In this document: positions 41,104-47,875 of the stretch, piece after piece
How positions within the stretch are numbered: the first letter of the stretch is position 1
Layout of the letters: each line of letters begins with the position of its first letter
Assembly (NCBI GenBank): GCA_022792945.1
Contig: JAAWBZ010000173.1
Span: forward strand, 1 to 47,875
Direction of reading: 5' to 3'
Length of the DNA: 47,875 nucleotides
DNA from: Oscillospiraceae bacterium
GTDB taxonomy: Bacteria > Bacillota > Clostridia > Oscillospirales > Oscillospiraceae
The notes under the pieces: generated by a model
The model's database searches: none
The model's input: the letters and a program-made list of their open reading frames with translations, nothing else
Told to the model about the DNA's origin: nothing
Made by a program: the position numbers and the translations under genes

Positions 41104-41130
41104 CCGGCGGGAATGCCCGCCGGTTTTTTT
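41104..41130 (+). terminator. Hairpin with T7 tract on the plus strand, next to the wecB stop
   Basis: CCGGCGGG with complement (41104-41123) followed by seven T on the plus strand. It would stop plus-strand transcripts, for example any read-through from the three-gene cluster, whereas the minus-strand operon has no U-run after the hairpin. Confidence 0.6.
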
Positions 41131-42284
41131 CATGATTCCGCTTGAAAGTCTGCCGGGCGTTCCGCCGTCAGGCCAAAGCGCCACGCGATGGCCCCCACAA
41201 TCCTGGCGCAGGCGCTACCGTCGCCGTAGGGGTTGACAGCCCGGGCCATTTGGGTGTAGGCCGCCGGTTCGTCCAGTAGCTCCGCGGCCATACGCGCCAC
41301 AATCTCCCGCTCCACGCCGGCCAGCCGCGCGGTGCCCGCGGCCACAGCCTCGGGCCGCTCGGTCTCCCGGCGCATCACCAGGACAGGCTTCCCCAGGGCC
41401 GGGGCCTCCTCCTGGAGTCCGCCGGAATCGGTCATGACCATATAGCACCGGGCCATGAGGTTGTGCATCTCCTCCACGTTCACCGGGTCCGTCAGATGGA
41501 CTCGCGGCACGCCGCCCAGGATGCCGAAGGCGCACTCGCGCACCTTGGGACTCAGATGCACCGGGTAGACCACCTCCACGTCCGAATGGGTCTCCGCCAC
41601 GTCGCGGATGGCGTGCATGATGTGCTCCATGGGCGCGCCGTAGTTCTCCCGCCGGTGGCAGGTGACCACGATCACGCGGCGGGCGGCGAAGTCCAGGCAG
41701 TTCAGCTCCGGGGTGGAGAATTGGAAATCGTCGCGGACGGTGGTTTTCATGGCGTCGATGGCGGTGTTGCCGGTAATAAAAATTTCGCCGCGGACCGCCT
41801 CCTTCCGCAGGTTCTCCGCGTTGGCCCGGGTGGGCGCAAAGTGCAGCTCCGCCAGGTCGCTGACCAGCACGCGGTTCATCTCCTCGGGGTACGGCGAGTA
41901 AGGATCGTAGGTGCGAAGCCCCGCCTCCACATGGCCCACCGGGACCTGGTGGTAAAAGGCCGACAGCGCCCCGGCAAAGGTGGTGGACGTGTCGCCGTGG
42001 ACCAGGATCATATCTGGCTTCGCCTCCTCGATCACCCGGTCCATGCCCAGGATGGTCTTGGTGGTGATGGTGGTCAGGGTCTGGCGCTGCTCCATGATGT
42101 TCAGGTCGTAGTCGCCCCGCAGGCGGAAAATCTCCATCACCGAGTCCAGCATCTCCCGGTGCTGCCCCGTGAGGCAGCAGAGGCTCTCCATCCCGGGGTG
42201 GGCTGCGATTTCCTTCACCAGGGGGGCCATTTTGATGGCCTCGGGGCGGGTGCCGAATACGGACATGATTTTAAGCTTCTTCAT
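41130..42284 (-). CDS. wecB: UDP-N-acetylglucosamine 2-epimerase (non-hydrolysing)
   Basis: A 384-residue WecB/MnaA that converts UDP-GlcNAc to UDP-ManNAc for teichoic acid linkage units or capsule. The start IMSVFGTRPEAIKMAPLVKE, VHGDTSTTFAGALSAFY, GHVEAGLRTYDPYSPYPEE, CHRRENYG and the DSGGLQEEAPALGKPVLVMR block are all intact. The ATG overlaps the end of tagO by 14 bases, so the two are coupled. Together with tagO it suggests synthesis of a GlcNAc-ManNAc linkage unit on undecaprenyl phosphate. Confidence 0.95.
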   Translation of the reverse strand: MKKLKIMSVFGTRPEAIKMAPLVKEIAAHPGMESLCCLTGQHREMLDSVMEIFRLRGDYDLNIMEQRQTLTTITTKTILGMDRVIEEAKPDMILVHGDTSTTFAGALSAFYHQVPVGHVEAGLRTYDPYSPYPEEMNRVLVSDLAELHFAPTRANAENLRKEAVRGEIFITGNTAIDAMKTTVRDDFQFSTPELNCLDFAARRVIVVTCHRRENYGAPMEHIMHAIRDVAETHSDVEVVYPVHLSPKVRECAFGILGGVPRVHLTDPVNVEEMHNLMARCYMVMTDSGGLQEEAPALGKPVLVMRRETERPEAVAAGTARLAGVEREIVARMAAELLDEPAAYTQMARAVNPYGDGSACARIVGAIAWRFGLTAERPADFQAES

Positions 42285-43416
42285 CTTCTTGTTCTTTCCC
42301 CTCCTCCGGCGCAGCCGGGATGGTATCGTCAGCCTCCGCCGGCGTCTCCGGCAGAGGCGTTGGTTCCGGCGCCGCGCCGGGGTGGGTCGTGAGGATCAGC
42401 TTGAGGCCGATGGCCCCCACAATAATCACCGCCCCCATCAGGAAGAGCGCCCGCAGTGCCCCCGACGAGGTCAGCACCACCGCCGCCAGCCCCAGAATGG
42501 CCGTAATCATATAAGCGATGGCCACGGTCTGCTTCTGGTTGAAGCCCATATCGATGAGCCGGTGGTGGATATGCCCCCGGTCGGCCCGCATGGGGTTCTG
42601 CCCCTTGGCCAGCCTCCGGAGGATCGCGAAGCAGATGTCGAAAATAGGCAGGCCCAGGATCAAAAACGGCACTGCAAAGGAAATAATGGCGTACAGCTTG
42701 AACAGCCCCTGGATTGACAGCGTCGCCAGCACATAGCCTAAAAACGTGGAGCCGGTATCGCCCATGAAAATCTTCGCCGGGTTCATATTATACGGGATGA
42801 ACCCCAGGCATGCCCCCAGCAGCGCCGCCATCATCACCGCCACATTCCCCGCCGAGACCAGGATCGCCGTCACCAGCAGCGTAGCGCTGGAGATGGCCGA
42901 GACGCCCACCGCCAGGCCGTCCAGGCCGTCGATGAAATTGACGGCGTTGGTGATGGCTACGATCCAAATGATGGTCACCGGAATGGACCAGCCGCCCAGG
43001 TCCAGATACGGCGCAGGGCTGGTGAGGACGGGGTTGGAGAGGAAGCGGATCACGTTGCCATAGTACGCAGCCACTCCCGCCGCGGCGATCTGCACCAGAA
43101 ACTTGGGCAGGGCACGCAGAGTCATGATATCGTCCAGCACGCCCAGAATCACAATCATCACCGCGCCGATCAGGATGCCCTGGGTGGCGCGGTCGATCCG
43201 GGCGAAGAGCAGGACGCTGAGGAAAAAGCCCAGGAAAATCGCCAGCCCTCCCAGGCGGGGGATGGGCACCTTGTGCATCCGCCGGTCGTCCTTGGGCACG
43301 TCGATGGCGCCGACCTTGTAGGCCGCACGCTTGACCAGCGGCGTCGCGGCAAAGGAGACCACTGTCGCCACCACCAGCGCCAGCAGCAGGTTGAAAACCA
43401 GTGTCCGATCATCCAT
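42271..43416 (-). CDS. tagO: Undecaprenyl-phosphate N-acetylglucosaminyl-1-phosphate transferase (TagO/WecA family)
   Basis: A 381-residue membrane enzyme with about ten spans. The conserved cytoplasmic loops are RMHKVPIPRLGG, LGVLDDIM (Mg-binding DD), NAVNFIDGLDGLA, IFMGDTGSTFLGY and DRGHIHHRLIDMGF, the last being the nucleotide-specific His motif of TagO/WecA. It transfers GlcNAc-1-phosphate to undecaprenyl phosphate, starting teichoic acid or other wall polymer. An acidic tail of about 35 residues follows the last span. It begins 17 bases after the trpS stop with GGGGAG upstream. Confidence 0.94.
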   Translation of the reverse strand: MDDRTLVFNLLLALVVATVVSFAATPLVKRAAYKVGAIDVPKDDRRMHKVPIPRLGGLAIFLGFFLSVLLFARIDRATQGILIGAVMIVILGVLDDIMTLRALPKFLVQIAAAGVAAYYGNVIRFLSNPVLTSPAPYLDLGGWSIPVTIIWIVAITNAVNFIDGLDGLAVGVSAISSATLLVTAILVSAGNVAVMMAALLGACLGFIPYNMNPAKIFMGDTGSTFLGYVLATLSIQGLFKLYAIISFAVPFLILGLPIFDICFAILRRLAKGQNPMRADRGHIHHRLIDMGFNQKQTVAIAYMITAILGLAAVVLTSSGALRALFLMGAVIIVGAIGLKLILTTHPGAAPEPTPLPETPAEADDTIPAAPEEGKEQEDEEA

Positions 43417-43433
43417 CTGTGGTCTCCCCTCTC

Positions 43434-44435
43434 TTATCCGGGCAGAAAGCCGACCTTTTTGTAGACCTTGCGCAGGGTCTTGCCCGCCAGATACGACGCC
43501 CGCTCCGCCCCGGCGCGGTAGACCTGCTCCAGGTAGGCCTTGTCGGCCAGCAGCTGCTCCGTCTTCTCCCGGATGGGCCGCAGGACCTCCACCACGGCCT
43601 CGCCCACGGCGGGCTTGAACTTCCCATAGCCCTGGCCGTCAAACTCCCGCTCCACGTCCTCATAGGTCTTGCCCGTGGCGGCGGCGTAGATCTGCACCAG
43701 ATTGGAAACGCCCGGCTTCTCCGCCGGCGCGTAGCGGACGCAGCGCTCGGTGTCGCTGTCGGTGACGGCGCGCTTGAACTTCCGCAGGATATCCTCCGGC
43801 TTTTCCAGCAGGAACACGCAGCCCTCGGGCTGGGACTTGGACATCTTGCTCTCCGGCGTGCTCAAGCTCATGATCCGCGCGCCCACCCGGGCGATATACG
43901 GCTCGGGAACCTTGAACACGTCGCCATAGACGCCGTTGAATCGGTTGGCGATGTCGCGGCAGATCTCCACGTGCTGCTTCTGATCCTCCCCCACCGGCAC
44001 AAAGTCCGGCTGGTAGAGCAGGATGTCGGACGCCATGAGCACCGGATAGGTGAAGAGGCCGGCGTTGATATTGTCCGCATTTCGCGCGGACTTATCCTTG
44101 AACTGGGTCATCCGGGAGAGCTCGCCGAACATGGTGTAGCAGTTGAGTACCCACGTCAGCTGGCTGTGGGCCGGGACGTGGGACTGGATAAACAGCACGC
44201 ACTTCTCCGGGTCCAGGCCACAGGCGATATAACTGGCCAGCAGGCTCAGCGTCCTGCGGCGCAGGGCCGCCGGGTCCTGCCGGACGGTGATGGTGTGCAG
44301 GTCCGCCAGAAAAAAGTAGCAGTCGAACTCCTCTATCATGCTGGGCCAGTGGCGCAGGGGGCCGAGATAATTGCCCAGATGCAGCTCTCCGCTGGGCTGG
44401 ATACCGGAGAGCATCACTTTTTTCGCTTCCATCAT
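43434..44435 (-). CDS. trpS: Tryptophan-tRNA ligase
   Basis: A 333-residue class I synthetase: the HIGH-like motif is PSGELHLGNYLG, the KMSKS motif is ESKMSKS, and FFLADLHTIT, NINAGLFTYPVLMASDILLY and VPVGEDQKQHVE are TrpRS blocks. The ATG at 44433-44435 follows GGAAG by 7 bases; the frame is open further upstream, but no better start is seen. First gene of a transcript with tagO and wecB. No T-box leader was recognised in the short upstream region. Confidence 0.95.
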   Translation of the reverse strand: MMEAKKVMLSGIQPSGELHLGNYLGPLRHWPSMIEEFDCYFFLADLHTITVRQDPAALRRRTLSLLASYIACGLDPEKCVLFIQSHVPAHSQLTWVLNCYTMFGELSRMTQFKDKSARNADNINAGLFTYPVLMASDILLYQPDFVPVGEDQKQHVEICRDIANRFNGVYGDVFKVPEPYIARVGARIMSLSTPESKMSKSQPEGCVFLLEKPEDILRKFKRAVTDSDTERCVRYAPAEKPGVSNLVQIYAAATGKTYEDVEREFDGQGYGKFKPAVGEAVVEVLRPIREKTEQLLADKAYLEQVYRAGAERASYLAGKTLRKVYKKVGFLPG

Positions 44436-44465
44436 CAGGTCACTTCCTTCTTTGCATTGCATATC

Positions 44466-44494
44466 ATCATATCACATTCCCCGCCGAAAGGCAA
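44466..44494 (-). promoter_or_regulatory. Sigma-A promoter of trpS-tagO-wecB
   Basis: On the minus strand TTGCCT (44489-44494), 17 bases, TATGAT (44466-44471). Confidence 0.8.
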
Positions 44495-44500
44495 TCAATC

Positions 44501-44529
44501 TTGACAATCTTCCCAATAAAATATAGAAT
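44501..44529 (+). promoter_or_regulatory. Sigma-A promoter of gltX
   Basis: TTGACA (44501-44506), 17 bases, TAGAAT (44524-44529). Divergent from the trpS promoter, with only 6 bases between the -35 elements. Confidence 0.88.
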
Positions 44530-44569
44530 GGACCCATAAAAATCTCAAGGTAATTTGGAGGCTTACGCC

Positions 44570-46048
44570 ATGGACATGACCTGGTTCCAAGCAATGGAGG
44601 CGCGCATCCCCCATGGGCAGGCGCGCACGCGCTTCGCGCCCTCCCCCACCGGCTATATGCACGTGGGCAACCTGCGCACCGCGCTCTATACCTACCTGAT
44701 CGCCCGCCATCTGGGGGGCAGCTTCCTCCTGCGCATTGAGGACACCGACCAGGAGCGGCTGGTGGAGGGCGCCACCGACGTGATCTACAGCACCCTGCGC
44801 CAGTGCGGCCTCACCTGGGACGAGGGCCCCGACGTGGGCGGCCCGGTGGGTCCGTATGTGCAGACGGAGCGGCGGGACCTGTACGGCAGATACGCGGAGC
44901 TGCTCATCGAGCGGGGCGGCGCATACCGCTGCTTCTGCACCAGGGAGCGGCTGGAGGAGCTGCACCGGGACGACCCCACCGCCAAGTACGACGGCCTCTG
45001 CGCCCGCCTCACCCCTGAAGAAGTGCAGGAAAAGCTGGACGCCGGCGTCCCCTATGTCATCCGCCAGAAAATTCCCAGGGAGGGTACCACTACCTTCACC
45101 GACGCCACCTTCGGGGACATCACCGTTCCCAACGACACCCTGGACGACAACGTGCTCATCAAGTCCGACGGCCTGCCCACCTATAATTTCGCCAACGTCA
45201 TCGACGACCATCTCATGGGCATCACCCATGTGGTCCGCGGCAGCGAGTACCTCTCCTCCGCGCCCAAGTACAACCTGCTCTACGAGTCCTTCGGCTGGAA
45301 GATCCCCACCTATATCCACTGCGCGCCGGTGATGCGCGACGCGCAGCACAAGATGTCCAAGCGCCACGGCGATCCCTCTTACGAGGATCTGATCGCGGAG
45401 GGGTATCTGAGCCAGGCGGTGGTGAACTATGTGGCGCTGCTGGGCTGGAGTCCCGGCGGCGAGCGGGAAATCTACAGCCTGCCGGAGCTGGCGGAGGCCT
45501 TCGACCTCAAGGGCATTTCCAAATCCCCGGCGGTCTTTGACAAGCAGAAGCTCACCTGGATGAACGCCGAATACCTCAAGGCCATGGCGCCGGAGGACTT
45601 TTACCAGGCGGCGGCGCCGTATCTGAAGGCGGCGGTCCAAAATCCGGCCATCGACCTGCGAAAGGTAGCGGCCCTGGTACAGCCGCGGTGCGAGGTTTTG
45701 ACGGATCTGGCCGAACGTGTGGACTTCCTGGACCGTCTGCCGGAGTACGACACGGCGCTGTATGTGCACAAAAAGTCCAAGACAACCCTGGAAAGCGCCC
45801 TCAGCTCGCTCCAGGCGGCGCTGCCGGTGCTGGAGGGCCTGACCGAGTGGAGCAACGACGCGCTGTTTGCGGCCCTCTCGGGACTGGCGGCGGAGCTGGG
45901 CGTGAAGAACGCCATTGTGCTGTGGCCGGTGCGCGTAGCGGTCTCCGGCAAAGCCTCCACCCCCGGCGGCGCGACAGAGCTGTGCGCCCTGCTGGGAAAA
46001 GAGGAGTCGCTCCGGCGCATCCGTGACGGCATCGCCCGCCTTTCCTGA
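44570..46048 (+). CDS. gltX: Glutamate-tRNA ligase
   Basis: A 492-residue class I synthetase of normal length. FAPSPTGYMHVGNLRTAL holds the HIGH-like motif, HKMSKRHG the KMSKS motif; LLRIEDTDQER, VIRQKIP and YNFANVIDDHLMGITHVVRG are GluRS blocks, and the C-terminal alpha-helical anticodon domain is complete. It may charge tRNA-Glu only or also tRNA-Gln (the non-discriminating type, usual where GatCAB is present); the sequence alone does not decide. The ATG at 44570 was chosen because GGAGG lies 8 bases upstream; an ATG five codons earlier has no good site. Confidence 0.96.
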   Translation: MDMTWFQAMEARIPHGQARTRFAPSPTGYMHVGNLRTALYTYLIARHLGGSFLLRIEDTDQERLVEGATDVIYSTLRQCGLTWDEGPDVGGPVGPYVQTERRDLYGRYAELLIERGGAYRCFCTRERLEELHRDDPTAKYDGLCARLTPEEVQEKLDAGVPYVIRQKIPREGTTTFTDATFGDITVPNDTLDDNVLIKSDGLPTYNFANVIDDHLMGITHVVRGSEYLSSAPKYNLLYESFGWKIPTYIHCAPVMRDAQHKMSKRHGDPSYEDLIAEGYLSQAVVNYVALLGWSPGGEREIYSLPELAEAFDLKGISKSPAVFDKQKLTWMNAEYLKAMAPEDFYQAAAPYLKAAVQNPAIDLRKVAALVQPRCEVLTDLAERVDFLDRLPEYDTALYVHKKSKTTLESALSSLQAALPVLEGLTEWSNDALFAALSGLAAELGVKNAIVLWPVRVAVSGKASTPGGATELCALLGKEESLRRIRDGIARLS

Positions 46049-46174
46049 TAAACTGCAAAAAAGGTGCGCCGTTTGCCGTGATTCCATAAGAAAACACGAA
46101 AGAAGCCAGTAAAATCAATGTTTTTAAGGGCAGCGGAAAATGGGGCGGCGCAAACAAGTGAACAACAGCACAGA

Positions 46175-46259
46175 AAACGGGCGATGCCAGCAAGACACCG
46201 CCCGTTTCTGCATCCCGGCGAACGCCGCAGATTTTAAAAGAAGTCTGCGGCGTTTTTTG
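46175..46259 (+). terminator. Two terminators downstream of gltX
   Basis: The first hairpin pairs AAACGGGCG with CGCCCGTTT (46175-46207). The second pairs AACGCCGCAGA with TCTGCGGCGTT, followed by TTTTG (46221-46259). The second is a strong intrinsic terminator and directly precedes the IS630 fragment. Confidence 0.8.
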
Positions 46260-46261
46260 TT

Positions 46262-46970
46262 ATGAAAACACCCACCGTAGCAGGGCATAACAAAACAGCC
46301 CGTCTCTCGGCGGGCAAAATAGAAGCCATATCGGGGAACTATTACGGCGGGAACCGGCGGAACATGAGCATGGAGGAAGAGACGTTGCTGCTGGAGCCAT
46401 TCCTTGCGAAAGCAGAACAAGGGCAGATTGTAGAAATATCCGAGATCAAAGGCAGCTATGAGCAGGCGGTAGGACATAAAACAGGCGGCAGCCAGATTTA
46501 CCATGTACTGGGTCGGCATGGCTGGAGGAAAGCGATGCCGCGGAGCAAACATCCGCAAAAAGCCAGTGAGGAGGTCAAAGCGACCTCAAAAAAATGAAAG
46601 AAAAAGTGAGAGAATTGCAGGCAGAAATCCCCCACCTCTGTGGAAACGGTGAAAAAGTGCGCCTGATGTTCCAGGATGAAGCCGGTTTCGTAAGGATCAA
46701 CAAGCCCGAATACTGCTGGTGTGAAAAAGGGACCCGCCCAGTGTACCTTGTCACCATATTCGGGAGTGCCGTTACGCCTATGGAGCCGTGGAGCCTCTGA
46801 CACAGGTGAAGCCTGCTTCCTTATCATGCCCTTTGGTAGCGGGCTTGCTTGCGCTCGGAGATTTGACGCCTACTGTCCAGGCACTGCAAAGCGAGGAAAT
46901 CCAAGCCAGTATTCCGCATGGCGAGAAATAAGAAGCTGTATTCACAAGATGTAAAGACAGTGGTACAATA
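46262..46970 (+). pseudogene. IS630-family transposase, decayed, with -1 slippery site
   Basis: Part A (46262-46597) encodes a 111-residue N-terminal region with a winged-helix-like DNA-binding part. Part B begins at ATG 46594 and shows VRLMFQDEAGF with the first catalytic Asp, then INKPEYCWCEKG. Parts A and B overlap as ATGA and are joined by the heptamer A-AAA-AAA (46588-46594) in the zero frame right before the TGA: a classic -1 frameshift signal, as in IS630 orfAB. Further on the homology leaves the frame near 46745 (VPCHHIREC... continues in another frame) and again near 46805, and the element lacks a proper C-terminus, so it is inactive. It lies after the gltX terminators, in lower-GC DNA. 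Confidence 0.75.
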
Positions 46971-46975
46971 GAGGC

Positions 46976-47697
46976 ATGAAAGAAAAAGAATGGAAGTCAT
47001 ATCCAAGCGATTTGGCAGATGAGCAATGGGAAGTGATCGCCCCATTGTATACAGGGATGCGCAACTACGCGTGGAGCAAGCGGGAATTGACGGATGCAGT
47101 GCTGTATTTGGTAGATTCAGGGTGTAAATGGAGACAGCTGCCCCATGATTTTCCGCCGTATTCAATAGTACACAGCTTTTATCGCCGCGCCCGGATCAGT
47201 GGGCTGTGGGACTAAGTTACTGGAGCATCTTGTAAAAAAGACGCGAACAAATGCCGGACGCAAGGAGAGGCCAAGCTACGCGATCATTGATTCCCAGAGT
47301 GTGAAAACGGCAGCAGCCAGCGAAGAACGTGGAATTGACAGAGGGAAAAAACGAAAGGCTGAAAACGGCACATCGTAGTGGATGTGCTGGGATGCTTGTT
47401 GTCTGTCGTGGTCCATGCCGCTAATATTCATGACACAAAAGGTGGAATATCTACCGCAAGGCGAGCATATGAGCGGTATCCGTCTATCCAGAAGTTTTGC
47501 GCAGACGCTGGATATTGGGGTACTTTCGTTTCTGATATGAAGGAGCAGCTTGACCTTGGCGCTGGGTGGTTGAACGCACCCTCCCCTGGCTCAATCATTT
47601 CTGGCGACTCAGTAAAGATTATGAAATTTCTGTCTCTTCCGCTGAGGCTATGGTCAACATTTCTCATATCCCAATTCGTTTTTGTGTTTCCAGTGTA
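46976..47697 (+). pseudogene. IS5-family (IS427-like) transposase, multiply frameshifted
   Basis: The first frame (46976-47215) gives YPSDLADEQWEVIAPLY and CKWRQLPHDFPPYSIVHSFY, typical of the IS427 group. A one-base insertion at about 47213 puts IIDSQSVKTAAASEERG in another frame (47216-47373), a second shift near 47365 leads to HIVVDVLGCLLSVVVHAANI, and a deletion near 47565 joins to [11 protein letters not shown]...[12 protein letters not shown]. The catalytic Asp residues in IIDSQSV and DAGYWG are visible, but no single frame encodes an active enzyme. Terminal inverted repeats were not identified. Confidence 0.75.
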
Positions 47698-47714
47698 TAA
47701 AATACCATTGTCAA

Positions 47715-47873
47715 CTAGACTTCCCTTTTAGCTGCAAGGTAGAACGAACTGGCAAGAACAGACCCAATGACTAAAGATATGACGCTTTTTAGAAAAATCA
47801 TGTGGCGTATGCTTTCTTTAAAATAGGTCACCGCATCAGCAGCCAGTTTGATCCTCAACCCAGGAACTAAATA
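47715..47873 (-). CDS. Possible C-terminal fragment of a membrane protein (runs off the window)
   Basis: On the minus strand a frame is open from the window edge to a TAG at 47715-47717: 52 codons ending with a hydrophobic segment (FLKSVISLVIGSVLASSFYL) and a short charged tail AAKREV. It has no start inside the window. The coding signal is weak because of its length, and it may be part of another mobile element. Confidence 0.35.
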   Translation of the reverse strand, partial: YLVPGLRIKLAADAVTYFKESIRHMIFLKSVISLVIGSVLASSFYLAAKREV

Positions 47874-47875
47874 AC

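Noticed and set aside
44436-44570. T-box leader for trpS or gltX
   Set aside because: The divergent region is too short, and the T-box sequence (core TGGNACCGCG) is absent.
1-47875. tRNA and rRNA genes
   Set aside because: No GTTCGAATCC-type T-arm in a cloverleaf context and no rRNA-like stretch was noticed on either strand; a tRNAscan run would be decisive.

Overview
The window reads as a chromosome segment from a GC-rich, spore-forming member of the Clostridia, most likely Oscillospiraceae (Flavonifractor / Pseudoflavonifractor / Lawsonibacter-like). This is inferred from a spoVAC-type sporulation gene, strong AGGAGG ribosome sites, canonical sigma-A promoters, clostridial Etf genes, an SLH-anchored surface enzyme, a VPxTG sortase-type adhesin and c-di-GMP-I riboswitches. 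No 16S rRNA gene or tRNA was seen, so the assignment is indirect.

Layout, left to right. 1-3.7 kb: etfBA (etfA cut by the window edge), radC, pyrE and spoVAC; the 3' end of spoVAC is amplified with a palindromic element in a 201-bp tandem repeat. 3.7-8.7 kb: a secreted phosphodiester glycosidase with three SLH domains, hemW, and a hemolysin III/TrhA-family membrane protein followed by a duplicated hairpin repeat. 8.7-13.7 kb: a complete branched-chain amino acid ABC importer (livK-H-M-G-F). 14-16.4 kb: a polar amino acid ABC importer (binding protein, permease, ATPase). 16.7-19.6 kb: the xpaC-telA-TPM operon. 19.6-21.3 kb: rpe with a long structured leader, followed by a DUF975 membrane protein. 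21.4-26.9 kb: an operon of oligoendopeptidase F, an unknown 97-residue protein and a heterodimeric ABC exporter. 27-28 kb: a DMT-family permease.

28-35 kb is the most striking region. A 2026-residue sortase-type surface adhesin (acidic stalk, beta-helix, about seven Cna-B/SpaA-like domains, VPRTG anchor) is preceded by two tandem c-di-GMP-I riboswitch aptamers. Upstream of these lies a gene for an AP2-domain protein with a zinc-ribbon-like N-terminus.

35-46 kb: a two-component system with a candidate autoregulatory operator; a metallophosphoesterase and coaX; three consecutive small genes of unknown function; a membrane-anchored hypothetical protein; the trpS-tagO-wecB operon; and gltX, divergent from trpS. 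From 46.2 kb base composition drops and two decayed insertion sequences follow: an IS630-like element with a canonical -1 slippery site, and an IS5/IS427-like element with several frameshifts. A fragment of a possible membrane protein gene reaches the right edge.

Most genes are housekeeping or transport. The parts that look least explained are the tandem riboswitch/adhesin/AP2 locus, the spoVAC repeat array, the rpe leader RNA, the three-gene small-protein cluster and the 97-residue protein in the pepF-exporter operon. All functional calls rest on motif and family recognition by eye; no search or folding program was run.
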